DNA of 36,313 nt, taken from assembly GCA_017513965.1 (NCBI GenBank), contig JAFWMI010000061.1, positions 1 to 36,313 on the forward strand, in the 5' to 3' direction. Position numbers and translations under genes: made by a program. This stretch comes from Atopobiaceae bacterium (GTDB taxonomy: Bacteria > Actinomycetota > Coriobacteriia > Coriobacteriales > Atopobiaceae). Position 1 is the first letter of the stretch; each line of letters starts with the position of its first letter. Positions 1 through 8,589 of this stretch are shown here, piece after piece. Below the pieces are notes generated by a model that worked only from the letters and a program-made list of their open reading frames with translations, searched no databases and was not told the DNA's origin.

Positions 1-52
1 AATATCTAAGGCCATGCGGGTGTCGCCAAGTGGTAAGGCCCCAGCTTCCCAA
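1..52 (+). repeat. Inverted copy of the 5' half of tRNA-Gly plus its leader
   Basis: Bases 1-52 are the exact reverse complement of 252-303. They cover the tRNA-Gly(CCC) leader and the gene from its 5' end through the anticodon loop. Identity stops at base 53, inside what would be the 3' side of the anticodon stem. The copy cannot encode a complete tRNA. It touches the window edge, so the repeat may be longer. It could be half of an integration site, a rearrangement scar, or a fold-back assembly artefact. Confidence 0.9.
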
Positions 53-141
53 TCCAAATCAACCACATACTGCCAGGTACCAGATAGCCCCTGAGCTGGG
101 CGTTTTTACCCTCGATAGGACTCGTTGGGACTACGTATCCC

Positions 142-172
142 CCACCAAAGTCCACCAAACATGTCCACCAAA
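142..172. repeat. Three direct CCACCAAA repeats
   Basis: The octamer CCACCAAA occurs at 142-149, 152-159 and 165-172, and GTCCACCAAA occurs at 150-159 and 163-172. The repeats lie between the truncated tRNA-Gly copy and the intact tRNA-Gly, just beyond that gene's terminator. Short direct repeats beside a duplicated tRNA segment resemble integrase arm-binding sites. That reading is an inference, because no integrase is in the window. Confidence 0.5.
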
Positions 173-204
173 AAAGAGCGGCCTCCGTTGCTGGAGACCG
201 CTCT
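170..204 (-). terminator. Intrinsic terminator of tRNA-Gly
   Basis: Read on the minus strand this is a hairpin (outer arms 198-204 and 175-181, inner arms 193-196 and 183-186, one mismatch between them) followed by six T residues (complement of 170-175). It begins about 10 bases past the tRNA-Gly 3' end and is a standard Rho-independent terminator. Confidence 0.85.
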
Positions 205-213
205 GTTTCGCTC

Positions 214-288
214 TGGAGCGGGTGACGGGATTCGAACCCGCGGATACCAGCTTGGGAAGCTGGGGCCTTACCACTTGGCGACACCCGC
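214..288 (-). tRNA. tRNA-Gly (anticodon CCC)
   Basis: On the minus strand the sequence folds as a 75-nt cloverleaf with encoded CCA. Acceptor arm GCGGGTG pairs with CACCCGC, the discriminator is T, the anticodon stem is CCAGC/GCTGG with loop TTCCCAA (anticodon CCC, reading GGG), and the T loop is TTCGAAT. An extended -10 (TG-T-GATAAT, GATAAT being the complement of 301-306) lies just upstream and a U-run terminator just downstream, so it looks like an independent transcription unit. Its 5' half is duplicated in inverted orientation at 1-52. Confidence 0.95.
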
Positions 289-365
289 ATGGCCTTAGAT
301 ATTATCACAGAGTGCTGCTCTTTTTCCCGATTTCACGTCATATTTTCTCTCGAATCTTGAGATTA

Positions 366-371
366 TATAAT
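366..371 (+). promoter_or_regulatory. Possible -10 element for the adhesin gene
   Basis: TATAAT at 366-371 is a perfect -10 hexamer in the AT-rich leader before the adhesin gene. No convincing -35 sits 16-18 bases upstream (the expected position reads TTTTCT), so the call is weak. If it is used, the transcript has a leader of about 170 bases. Nothing else recognisable lies between 304 and 540. Confidence 0.35.
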
Positions 372-551
372 TCTTTCATTCAGTTTTCCAACTTACAGTT
401 GATCTATACATATATCCACCTCCCATTTTGCTGTATTTGGCAAGTTTGTTGCAAGACTCCTGTGAGCTTCGCGTGTGTCATGTGCATGTTTGCTGCGCAC
501 TGGCATCGCTAAGGTCTTCATCCCTGTCCATTCGCCATTAGGGAGGCCATC

Positions 552-3500
552 GTGCATATGCGAACGGTATTGCCAAAACAGCCATCCATTGATTCCGAAA
601 AAGAAGGGAGGATAGACACGCCACCCCAGCACCGCATGCGTGGCGGTGACCGACCAAGAGGTGGCGTTCCTGGCGCCACTGGACACGCCGGACGTCGTTT
701 AGGCATACAAGCCAGAGTATGGATGCTTATTGCGATCTTTGTTTCGTTCGCACTTGCCTCTTCGATTATCGATTCATCGCATGTCGTATTCGCAGCGAGC
801 GGCAAGATGCCCGAAAATGTTACGTTCATACATGGTAACGAGCTGCGAGACGGCTATGATTCCAGTCGCTGGCTCACAGGTTACAGCGTAGATGTAAAGA
901 ACACGGTTACCTATTGCCTGCAGCCTGGTGTAAACGCCCCAGCCGGAGGTCAGTCATACACCCTCACCAATCTATCCGACGCATTGTCGCAAAAGAAGCA
1001 GCACGCCATACGCCTATGCTTGTACTACGGGTATGGTGGCAAGGGCTACGATGCAAAAGAGTTCAAAGCCCATGGCATTCCTCACTTTTTGGGCGATGGC
1101 ACACCACAGATGACAACGTCCGCATGGGATGCGTACGCGGTTACGCACTTCTATTTGGGCATCGCCTTTGGTCACGTATGGAAAGAGACGGACTACTACA
1201 AGCCCTATTATCAGGAGTTTATTGAGTGGGCAGATGCAAAGGCACGGGAGGACAACAAGCGTATTGACGATCTTGAGGCATACGTCTTCAACCAAGTGGA
1301 TGCCAATTCCCAAACGATGGTTTCGTGTGTTATCGAGCAAGACGTACCCGATGACTCCGGCCATGTTTCCCTCAAGAAGATCTCCTCGAATAGCAGCATT
1401 ACCAAGGGCAATGCTTGCTACGACCTCTCTGGCGCCACGTATAGGGTCTATGCCGACAAGGATTGCACCGAATACATGGGGTCTGCCTACGACTTGGTAA
1501 CCAACAAATCCGGAGCAAGCAAGGAGGTGGAAATTCCCCTTGGAACCTATTGGGTTAAGGAATACAAGGCTCCCAAGGGTTTTGATGTGGACAAACATGC
1601 TCACAAGGTAGACGTCACTGCCGAGGGCACCACGCTTGAGCTCGAAGATGCTCCAACGACCGAAGGGCCTGAGGTCTGGGCAAGCAAGCGAGACGCACAC
1701 TTTGGAAGCGCCCAAGGAGAGGCTTCGCTTGAGGGCGCAGAGTTTACCATTCGTTACTACGATGGAACCTATTCGGTAGACGATCTTCCTGCCACACCCA
1801 TGCGCACGTGGACCCTCAAGAGCGATGCCGAAGGAACCATCACACCGTCTGAGGGCAACAAGGTCTCGGGAGATGACTTCTACACGAATGAGAAGGGCGA
1901 GATCGTATTCCCCATAGGCACGGTAACCATTCAAGAGAACAAGGCGCCGGCAGGTTACCTCTTGGAGGGACAAAGCGATGACTCGCCAAGCAGCTATGAG
2001 GCACCCATCCACATAACTCACGTTTCGGGAACTGGTTCGTATGCGGCTCCCGTGGCAAACGAGACTATCATACGCGGCGGCGTTGCCGTGGGAAAGGTTT
2101 CACGTGAAACCGGTCAACATCTCTCCCAGGGTGAGGCAACCCTAGCCGGAGCGCAATTCGACGTCACCTACCAAGGGGCAGGCACCATACAAGTTTTAGG
2201 CAACTCATACCAAAAGGGCGATGTTGTAGCCCGGTTAGTCACCGATGAGGAAGGTAAGGCACAGTCACAGAATCACCTGCTCCCCTATGGCACCTATTCG
2301 ATTAGGGAGACAAAGGCACCTACGGGATTCTTCTTGGACGAAGGGTGGAAGAAAGATTTCTCAATCCGCGTAAACGGTGAAGTACACGACTTCTCAAGCG
2401 AGCAAGACTCCGCACAGGAGCAGGTATTTCGTGGTGGCTTCTACTTCAACAAGGCAGACGAGCAAACCATGGAGCGCATGGAGGGTGTGGCCTTTCGCAT
2501 TACCAGCAAGACCACGGGAGAGTGTCACGTCATTGTGGCGGACGAGAATGGCATCGTCGATACCGAGACTGTACCTCATTCGCATCTTACAAACGCCAAC
2601 GACGCTGCAGTGGTGGATGGCACGCTCAACGAGGAGCTTCTCGACGCAGGTGCAGGTATTTGGTTTAGCGGGCGCGTGGACTGTCAGACAAGTCCCGACG
2701 ACACGCTCTGTGCGCTCCCCTACGATTCCTACACGGTTGAGGAGCTGCCATGCTCTGCCAATGAGGGCCGAGAGCTCGTGTCGTTTGACATCAAGGTTCA
2801 TAAGCACGACAAAGCTGTTGACATGGGAACCGTTGATGACAGCAGCGACGAGCTGCCAGACCCACATATGAGCACGACCCTGACGTACGATGAGCGTGAG
2901 CACATTGCTCCGGTTGACACACACATCACGCTCGTAGACACCATCCAGTATGAGAACCTCGTCGTGGGCAATACATACACAGCGACAGGCACGTTGGTGT
3001 TTGTGGATGACGGGTCGCCGGTATTGAATGGTGATGGCAGTCCCGTATACGCCGAGAGTGCCTTTGATCCAACAACCTCGTCGGGAACGGTCGATGTCGC
3101 GTTTGATGTTGACACGTCCGCGCTTGCAGGCAGAACTGTTGTGGCATTTGAATCGCTCCTTTGTAACGGAGACGTTGTTTGCACGCATGAGGACCTCAAG
3201 GACGTTGGACAAACCGTGTGGTTCCCCGATATTGGCACTACGCTCACAGATGACAGCGGTGTGAAAGAAGTTCAGGCAAGCGAGCGCGTAACGCTAGTCG
3301 ATACCGTTTCGTATGCCAACCTCATTCCAGGAAAGAGCTACGAAGCAGTGGGCACGCTCATGGACAAAACCACGGGAGAGGCAATCGTTGACGATAGCGG
3401 CCATGAGGTAACCGCCAGCACGCAATTTGTACCCACAGAACCCTCAGGCATCGTCGAGGCTACATTTGTGTTTAATGGGGTGGGCATCGCCGGCAAAAGG

Positions 3501-4535
3501 ATTGTGGCATTCGAGTCGCTTAGGCGTAACGGTATCGAACTCGTCACCCACGCCGATTTGGAAGATGAGGATCAGACTGTAACCGTTCCCAAAATAGGCA
3601 CTCAGATGGGTGGTGTTGATGATACCCACGAGGCACCCATTGACGAAGATCTCTCACTCACGGACGTTGTGCTCTATGAGGGCCTTCAGGTGGGACAAAC
3701 CTACACACTGCGTGGCACACTCATGGACAAGGCATCCGCCAGTGCGATCACAGACAAAGACGGTACACCACTAACGGCGTCATGTTCATTCACGCCAGAA
3801 TCACCGGATGGCACGACTGAACTCACATTCGTCATTGACGCATCGAAGCTCGGCGGCCGTACACTCGTCGCATTCGAGACACTCCTTGTTGGGACGGAAA
3901 CTGACGAACGGATAGTCGCCACCCACGAAGACCTAGACTCCTCAGACCAAACGGTTACGATTCCCCAGATTTCAACCTCACTCGTAGACGCTCAAGACAA
4001 GGACAAGGAGGTTGTTGGTGAAGGCACAATCAAGCTCGTCGACGTAGTTACCTACCAGAACCTCTGCGAAGGCGTCTCTTACACGATGACTGGCACGCTC
4101 TACGACAAAACCACCAGCAAACCAATCGCGAAGAAAGACGGCAACACCGTCACAAGCACAAAGACGTTCGTTTGCGAACAACCGGACGGAACGGTAGAGC
4201 TTGAATTCTCCTTCGACACCTCCTTGCTTCGTGGAAACGCCATTGTGGCCTTTGAATCGTGCACACGCGACGAACGCGAGGTCGCAACCCACGCAGACAT
4301 CAACGATGCGTCACAAACAGTACGTGTAACCAAGCCAAACAAACCGGACGAAAAGAAGGGCACACCAAGCAAGGCTTCCACCAATACGCCCGCATCGAGC
4401 AGTTCGGCACAATATACCAAGTCGAGAGTTCCTTCCACTGGCGACGTGAGCGTTTCCGGAATCGCGTTGGCCTTTGTGGGAGTACTCGCCCTAGGAGCCG
4501 GTGTGGCCTACGCCACTTACAAGCGGTTCTCATAA
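552..4535 (+). CDS. Sortase-anchored VaFE-repeat / SpaA-type surface adhesin
   Basis: This is a 1327-residue cell-wall protein, probably an adhesin or pilin-like stalk. A signal-anchor-like segment (about residues 55-82) precedes a thioester-type head with YCL at 121-123. Four CnaB/SpaA-like modules follow (about 270-760), marked by E-box motifs such as YWVKEYKAP and YSIRETKAP. Four VaFE modules come next (about 775-1260), each with VAFE(S/T), a TH-(A/E)DL-type segment and QTV. The C terminus has a linker, VPSTGD (1293-1298), a hydrophobic helix and a basic tail, which is a sortase signal. CnaB and VaFE modules usually form isopeptide crosslinks. The start is GTG, 5 bases after GGGAGG; an ATG at 558 is also possible. 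The usual TQ of the thioester head appears as TH (198-199), so the thioester may not form. A parS-like palindrome lies inside the gene. No sortase gene is in the window. Confidence 0.9.
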   Translation: MHMRTVLPKQPSIDSEKEGRIDTPPQHRMRGGDRPRGGVPGATGHAGRRLGIQARVWMLIAIFVSFALASSIIDSSHVVFAASGKMPENVTFIHGNELRDGYDSSRWLTGYSVDVKNTVTYCLQPGVNAPAGGQSYTLTNLSDALSQKKQHAIRLCLYYGYGGKGYDAKEFKAHGIPHFLGDGTPQMTTSAWDAYAVTHFYLGIAFGHVWKETDYYKPYYQEFIEWADAKAREDNKRIDDLEAYVFNQVDANSQTMVSCVIEQDVPDDSGHVSLKKISSNSSITKGNACYDLSGATYRVYADKDCTEYMGSAYDLVTNKSGASKEVEIPLGTYWVKEYKAPKGFDVDKHAHKVDVTAEGTTLELEDAPTTEGPEVWASKRDAHFGSAQGEASLEGAEFTIRYYDGTYSVDDLPATPMRTWTLKSDAEGTITPSEGNKVSGDDFYTNEKGEIVFPIGTVTIQENKAPAGYLLEGQSDDSPSSYEAPIHITHVSGTGSYAAPVANETIIRGGVAVGKVSRETGQHLSQGEATLAGAQFDVTYQGAGTIQVLGNSYQKGDVVARLVTDEEGKAQSQNHLLPYGTYSIRETKAPTGFFLDEGWKKDFSIRVNGEVHDFSSEQDSAQEQVFRGGFYFNKADEQTMERMEGVAFRITSKTTGECHVIVADENGIVDTETVPHSHLTNANDAAVVDGTLNEELLDAGAGIWFSGRVDCQTSPDDTLCALPYDSYTVEELPCSANEGRELVSFDIKVHKHDKAVDMGTVDDSSDELPDPHMSTTLTYDEREHIAPVDTHITLVDTIQYENLVVGNTYTATGTLVFVDDGSPVLNGDGSPVYAESAFDPTTSSGTVDVAFDVDTSALAGRTVVAFESLLCNGDVVCTHEDLKDVGQTVWFPDIGTTLTDDSGVKEVQASERVTLVDTVSYANLIPGKSYEAVGTLMDKTTGEAIVDDSGHEVTASTQFVPTEPSGIVEATFVFNGVGIAGKRIVAFESLRRNGIELVTHADLEDEDQTVTVPKIGTQMGGVDDTHEAPIDEDLSLTDVVLYEGLQVGQTYTLRGTLMDKASASAITDKDGTPLTASCSFTPESPDGTTELTFVIDASKLGGRTLVAFETLLVGTETDERIVATHEDLDSSDQTVTIPQISTSLVDAQDKDKEVVGEGTIKLVDVVTYQNLCEGVSYTMTGTLYDKTTSKPIAKKDGNTVTSTKTFVCEQPDGTVELEFSFDTSLLRGNAIVAFESCTRDEREVATHADINDASQTVRVTKPNKPDEKKGTPSKASTNTPASSSSAQYTKSRVPSTGDVSVSGIALAFVGVLALGAGVAYATYKRFS
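2096..2111. promoter_or_regulatory. parS-like ParB-binding site (in adhesin gene)
   Basis: The sequence is GGTTTCACGTGAAACC. The inner 14 bases match the bacterial parS core GTTNCACGTGAAAC fully and are a perfect palindrome. The site is coding sequence for a VSRET stretch of the adhesin. It lies about 14 kb from parB and is the most distant of four such sites here. Confidence 0.8.
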
Positions 4536-4566
4536 CCACGACGGCTTTCATAATCTTGCTACCATG

Positions 4567-4607
4567 ACGGATGGGGCACGCCTCTTTTTGAGACGTGCCC
4601 CATCCGT
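4567..4607. terminator. Bidirectional hairpin between adhesin and M28 genes
   Basis: A perfect 14-bp stem (4567-4580 with 4594-4607) encloses a 13-base loop that can add three further pairs. It lies between two convergent genes, 31 bases past the adhesin stop and 35 bases before the stop of the minus-strand gene. Neither side is followed by a clear U tract, so termination here would be structure-driven or factor-assisted. Confidence 0.7.
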
Positions 4608-4642
4608 TACGCTATATTCTCTTATTGCGTCTATTACAAAAC

Positions 4643-7600
4643 TTACGAGCGCCTAATCAACTCGGTTACCAACCGTACGACGGAAGATACCTGCTTGGGA
4701 TTGACGTTCTCGGGTATGTCATCCGACGTGTGGGAATACATGGGAAGGTTGTTGTCATCAAGTCCCGCTATGGTCACCGAGCGGACTCGAGAACGCATTG
4801 CCGATGCCGCATCAGTCTCATCCCAATCGAACAATGCCGTGTCGAGCCCAATGTGCAAGTCCTGAGCAATGGTTGCCAGCATGCGTACCAGTCGACGATC
4901 CGCATTGCGCGGCAGACGCAATCCCTCCTTCGTGATGACCGAAAGGGCACCCGCACCTATCGCCTCGAGATTTATGAGGAACGAGCCACGAATGTCACGT
5001 TTGTGCTCGGTCATAAATGCCTTGATGCCCGCATGATCGAGTTCGGAAGCTCCCGTAGCAACAAACCAAATGTCATGAGACACGAGGAAATCGTCTCCAA
5101 GCTCCAGAATGGCCTCCTGGAGGTCCTGCTCATCTATAACAATCGGTTCGTCAGAGTCTCTGAGGTCTGCACGCATGGTTGCGCCGCCCTTCCAGCTCGA
5201 TGATGCACCGTTGCTGTCGCCCCAGAAGCGTGAGCTATCGTCGTTCGCATTCTGTGAACGCGCGCCCTCGTCTGCGTTGTCGTAGCCATACTCATCGTCA
5301 AAAGGATCAATGCTGGCATGCGAGGGATCAGGCAAATCATACAATGCAGCACGACGCGCGATGTTCATAACGGGACGTGGTGGCTGGTAGGTTGAGGTAC
5401 CCCAGCTCGGATCATCTATGGGTTGCGGCTCTTCGCGTTGGGTATCCCTACGTGGGCTCGCTGCGAGCACGTCATATCCTTCTGCGTAGGTATCAAGGCC
5501 CGACGTATCACGAGGAACTATATCATGGTCCTCTTCCCTATCGAAGTGGAGGAGATTTGGGTCTACCGGTGGCTCGTACGCTTCCTCATCCTCATAGGGC
5601 GTTTCATGTTCCTCTACGAATGTCTCTTCGTCATCGTCGTACACGCCCTCTTCGTCGTAGTCCTCTCCTTCGTACCAATCGTCATCCTCGTCGTCATACT
5701 CTTCCTGCAGCTCTTCATCCTGGTAGAGCTCTTCATCCGACTCTTCGATGTAGTCCTCTTGTTGTGAGTCGAACTCCTCGGGCAAGTCTTCTTCCTGCTT
5801 CTCGTCGAACTCTTCCTCCACGTCGGAAACGAAGGTGCCCGTACCATCGCTCGAGCGCATCTTTCGGAACGCTCCCCTAATCTTCTGCGTCAAAGAAGGA
5901 GCCGCAGGCTCGTCATCTGCGTAAGAATAGGGATCCGACTCAACCATCACCGACTCGTCGACATATTCATCAACATCGTCAATCTGGGTATCATCCTCTT
6001 CTATTGTCTCATCCTGGCTATCGTATTCGTCCTCGTAGTATGTGTCCTGATCGTCATACTCGTCGAATTCGTCCACATAGGATGGTTCCTGCTGCCAGTC
6101 GCCTTCTTCGCTCGTCAAGGATTCCTCGTCTTCGAGCTCTTCATACGAATCGTCTTCAGCCAGCGGTTCCTCAGACTCCTCGTCCTCGTAGACAACCTCT
6201 ACTTCGTCCTCATATATCTCTTCCTCGTCCTCCACATAGACGATCTCTTCGTATTCCTCATATCCAACGATTTCACCGTCTATTGCGTCGAGGTCAAGAT
6301 ACTCAAAACTTCCCCTCGTCGCAGGAGTCACAGGAGCCGAATCCTCAGCTTGGGCATTCCCGTACTCTTCAAAGCCCTCGTCGGACTCAAAATCAACCGG
6401 TTCTTCCTCGATGAGCTCATCGTACTCATCGTCGTATTCGTCATCGTATTGCACGGGACTCAGTTCGTCGCTCTCTTCTGCCTGAACGTCTGGCTCATCA
6501 CCAAGTTCAACAAAATCAAGCTCGTCACCCTCGTCCCAAGACAGCCATTCGTCCTGTTCGCTTTCTTCCCAAACCGGCTCGTCTTGTTCCTCTAGCTCAA
6601 TCTCCTCTTCCAACGATTCCATTTCGTGAGCGTTTTGATCGACTTCTTCCCGCTCTGTTACGTCATCGTTGTACTCGAGCATTTCGTCTTCCACGACGAT
6701 CTCTTCCTCTTGATCGTCAAGTTCCTGCTCATCGAACTCTTGGTCGTCGTATTCTTGTGCATCGTCCTGCTGATCTTCGTCCTCAACGAGAGACTCGTCA
6801 TCGACGTCTTCCTCGTCCACCCATTCGTCCGAGTTTTCCTCGTCTTCGTAGGCTTCGTCTTCTTCCCACTCGTCCTCGTAAGATGCATCCTTGTCGCGTT
6901 TCCTGTTGAAGAAAGACCTAATTCTCTCTGAGAGGTTGGAGAACCATGAACCTATTGACGACCGCTCATACGAATCATCCTCGTATTCTTCGTCCTCATA
7001 GTCCCCTTCGTATTCGCTCTCGTCATCCTCATACCACGCTTCTTCCACATCTGCGTCGGCGTCATCTTCAGGGGTCTCGTCTTCCTCAGACTCGAACTCG
7101 TCATCATCCTGTTCCTCTGCATTGCCATCGTCTTCGTAGTCCTCGTCAAACGACTCGTCCTCGTCATACGAAGAATCTTCGTCGTAGTCTTCCTCGTCCT
7201 CGTCATACGAAGAATCTTCGTCGTAGTCTTCCTCGTCCTCGTCATACGAAGAATCTTCGTCGTAGTCTTCCTCGTCCTCGTCATATGAGGATTCCTCGTC
7301 AGAGTCTTCTTCGAATTCCTCGTCGTAATCCTCTTCGTCGTAGTAGTCGTCGCCGGACACGTCATCCGTAGGCGTCACCCTGTCCTGATACTCCACCGTC
7401 TCTACTTGCTGGGCATCTTGTTCGTCGGATTCATCAAAACGCTCAGGCTCAACAACAGGCTCCTCCACAATACGAACCTTGGGCTCTTCGTACACGATCT
7501 CGCATGACGGAGGCAGAATCCCCAACGACGAGAGCACGGCTTTGCCGTGGCGGACTCCCTTTACCTCTTCCACAACCTCATGCCGCTTTGGTACGGGCGG

Positions 7601-8392
7601 CGCTGCAGGGGTGTCATCCGCACGGCGGCGAGCCACACGCGATGCACGATCCCCACTTGCCCGGTCCTTGGCCGGACGCACGATATCCATAACGGAAAGC
7701 AGAGCTGCGACTGAGGACTTATTGTCATTTGAGCCGTAGGTGCAGCTTCCGGAATTCCCAATAATGGTAAGGATGGCGAGCGCGAGAGGAGGCAGCGCAG
7801 CCAGTATTCCAACGATCCAGAAGAACGTCCGAACCAACTCAGGCAAGAACACGAGCACCTGAACAAACAGGGTAACCGCCACCGCCATGAGGCAAGGAGT
7901 CTTAATGCGCATGAGCAGTGATTGGAATCCGACAAACGGCGGACGCCACAGCAGGCTCTCCCGTGGTGTGTCGTAGTGGGCGACGATTACGATGGGTCTG
8001 GAACCCTTTACCACCTTGTCACCCGAGGCACGATGCACTGCCACCACGTTTTGGCTCTTGGCAGAAGGCCCAAAGGTCTCAAATACATTTACGCCATAGT
8101 GCACAAATATTAGTAGGCCAACGATGGCGATGCTCAGCAGCAAGAAGACGATATGGACCGCCCCCTGCGTGACGCCACACACAATCACGCAAATCAAAAG
8201 CATGACCGCAAGTATGTGCGGCATCAACCTCCCAAGCGGATGTGCCTCAAACTCTTCGATCGTGGGTTCAAGGCCATGGTCATCCATGATTCCCGCGATG
8301 GCCTCGGCAGCCTGATACTCCTCTTGACTGTTGGCTGGCGCTATCTCGATCTTCTCGTCAAGATAGTCCATGTAGTCGCGCGTTTTTGCCAT
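4643..8392 (-). CDS. Membrane M28-like metallopeptidase split by a giant acidic insertion
   Basis: This 1249-residue protein is related to Zn-dependent aminopeptidases of family M28. Two membrane helices (about 57-98) precede the VAHYD motif (His139, Asp141), and two more (about 165-213) precede SNDN (Asp223). The second half of the catalytic domain begins only near residue 1085, with GASELDHAG (Glu1117), INLEAIG (Glu1143) and SHTSDD (His1221). Those residues match the remaining metal ligands. The intervening region of about 850 residues is mostly Asp/Glu/Tyr/Ser. M28 enzymes normally have adjacent Glu-Glu; here it is Ser-Glu, so the general base may be absent and activity is uncertain. The start is the ATG at 8392, preceded by AAGGAAGAG; an upstream start would add 17 residues. 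The acidic part may bind cations or lie along the envelope (inference). Confidence 0.75.
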   Translation of the reverse strand: MAKTRDYMDYLDEKIEIAPANSQEEYQAAEAIAGIMDDHGLEPTIEEFEAHPLGRLMPHILAVMLLICVIVCGVTQGAVHIVFLLLSIAIVGLLIFVHYGVNVFETFGPSAKSQNVVAVHRASGDKVVKGSRPIVIVAHYDTPRESLLWRPPFVGFQSLLMRIKTPCLMAVAVTLFVQVLVFLPELVRTFFWIVGILAALPPLALAILTIIGNSGSCTYGSNDNKSSVAALLSVMDIVRPAKDRASGDRASRVARRRADDTPAAPPVPKRHEVVEEVKGVRHGKAVLSSLGILPPSCEIVYEEPKVRIVEEPVVEPERFDESDEQDAQQVETVEYQDRVTPTDDVSGDDYYDEEDYDEEFEEDSDEESSYDEDEEDYDEDSSYDEDEEDYDEDSSYDEDEEDYDEDSSYDEDESFDEDYEDDGNAEEQDDDEFESEEDETPEDDADADVEEAWYEDDESEYEGDYEDEEYEDDSYERSSIGSWFSNLSERIRSFFNRKRDKDASYEDEWEEDEAYEDEENSDEWVDEEDVDDESLVEDEDQQDDAQEYDDQEFDEQELDDQEEEIVVEDEMLEYNDDVTEREEVDQNAHEMESLEEEIELEEQDEPVWEESEQDEWLSWDEGDELDFVELGDEPDVQAEESDELSPVQYDDEYDDEYDELIEEEPVDFESDEGFEEYGNAQAEDSAPVTPATRGSFEYLDLDAIDGEIVGYEEYEEIVYVEDEEEIYEDEVEVVYEDEESEEPLAEDDSYEELEDEESLTSEEGDWQQEPSYVDEFDEYDDQDTYYEDEYDSQDETIEEDDTQIDDVDEYVDESVMVESDPYSYADDEPAAPSLTQKIRGAFRKMRSSDGTGTFVSDVEEEFDEKQEEDLPEEFDSQQEDYIEESDEELYQDEELQEEYDDEDDDWYEGEDYDEEGVYDDDEETFVEEHETPYEDEEAYEPPVDPNLLHFDREEDHDIVPRDTSGLDTYAEGYDVLAASPRRDTQREEPQPIDDPSWGTSTYQPPRPVMNIARRAALYDLPDPSHASIDPFDDEYGYDNADEGARSQNANDDSSRFWGDSNGASSSWKGGATMRADLRDSDEPIVIDEQDLQEAILELGDDFLVSHDIWFVATGASELDHAGIKAFMTEHKRDIRGSFLINLEAIGAGALSVITKEGLRLPRNADRRLVRMLATIAQDLHIGLDTALFDWDETDAASAMRSRVRSVTIAGLDDNNLPMYSHTSDDIPENVNPKQVSSVVRLVTELIRRS
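7164..7300 (-). repeat. 39-bp in-frame tandem repeat in the acidic domain
   Basis: Three identical 39-bp units begin at 7164, 7203 and 7242, followed by a diverging partial unit from 7281. Each unit encodes the 13-residue block SSYDEDEEDYDED on the minus strand. Because the unit is a multiple of three, copy-number changes would lengthen or shorten the acidic domain without a frameshift. Confidence 0.95.
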
Positions 8393-8589
8393 GTCTCTCT
8401 TCCTTTGCTGCTCGTACGGGCAACAGTGTGCATATCGACTCAAGTATTAAGTATAGCCCAGAGCAGGCGTTCAAAATCCTTTGATACGCGCTTTGTTGGC
8501 AACCGAACAAATCTAGTCCAGCGACCGTCGCAGTCTAGCCCCTTACCGGCGCAATGCGGTATGGTTTGTCATGTGGATTGGAGCCTGCC

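Noticed and set aside
30-512. 160-codon plus-strand frame at the left edge
   Set aside because: It runs antisense through tRNA-Gly and its terminator, with no ribosome site.
1014-2021. 335-codon minus-strand frame opposite the adhesin
   Set aside because: The plus-strand gene has clear domains; this frame has none.
7164-7300. Possible CRISPR array
   Set aside because: The repeats are contiguous coding units without spacers.
5377-7371. Several plus-strand frames opposite the acidic M28 insertion, some hydrophobic or Arg-rich
   Set aside because: They are antisense products of Asp/Glu codons and mimic membrane or basic proteins.
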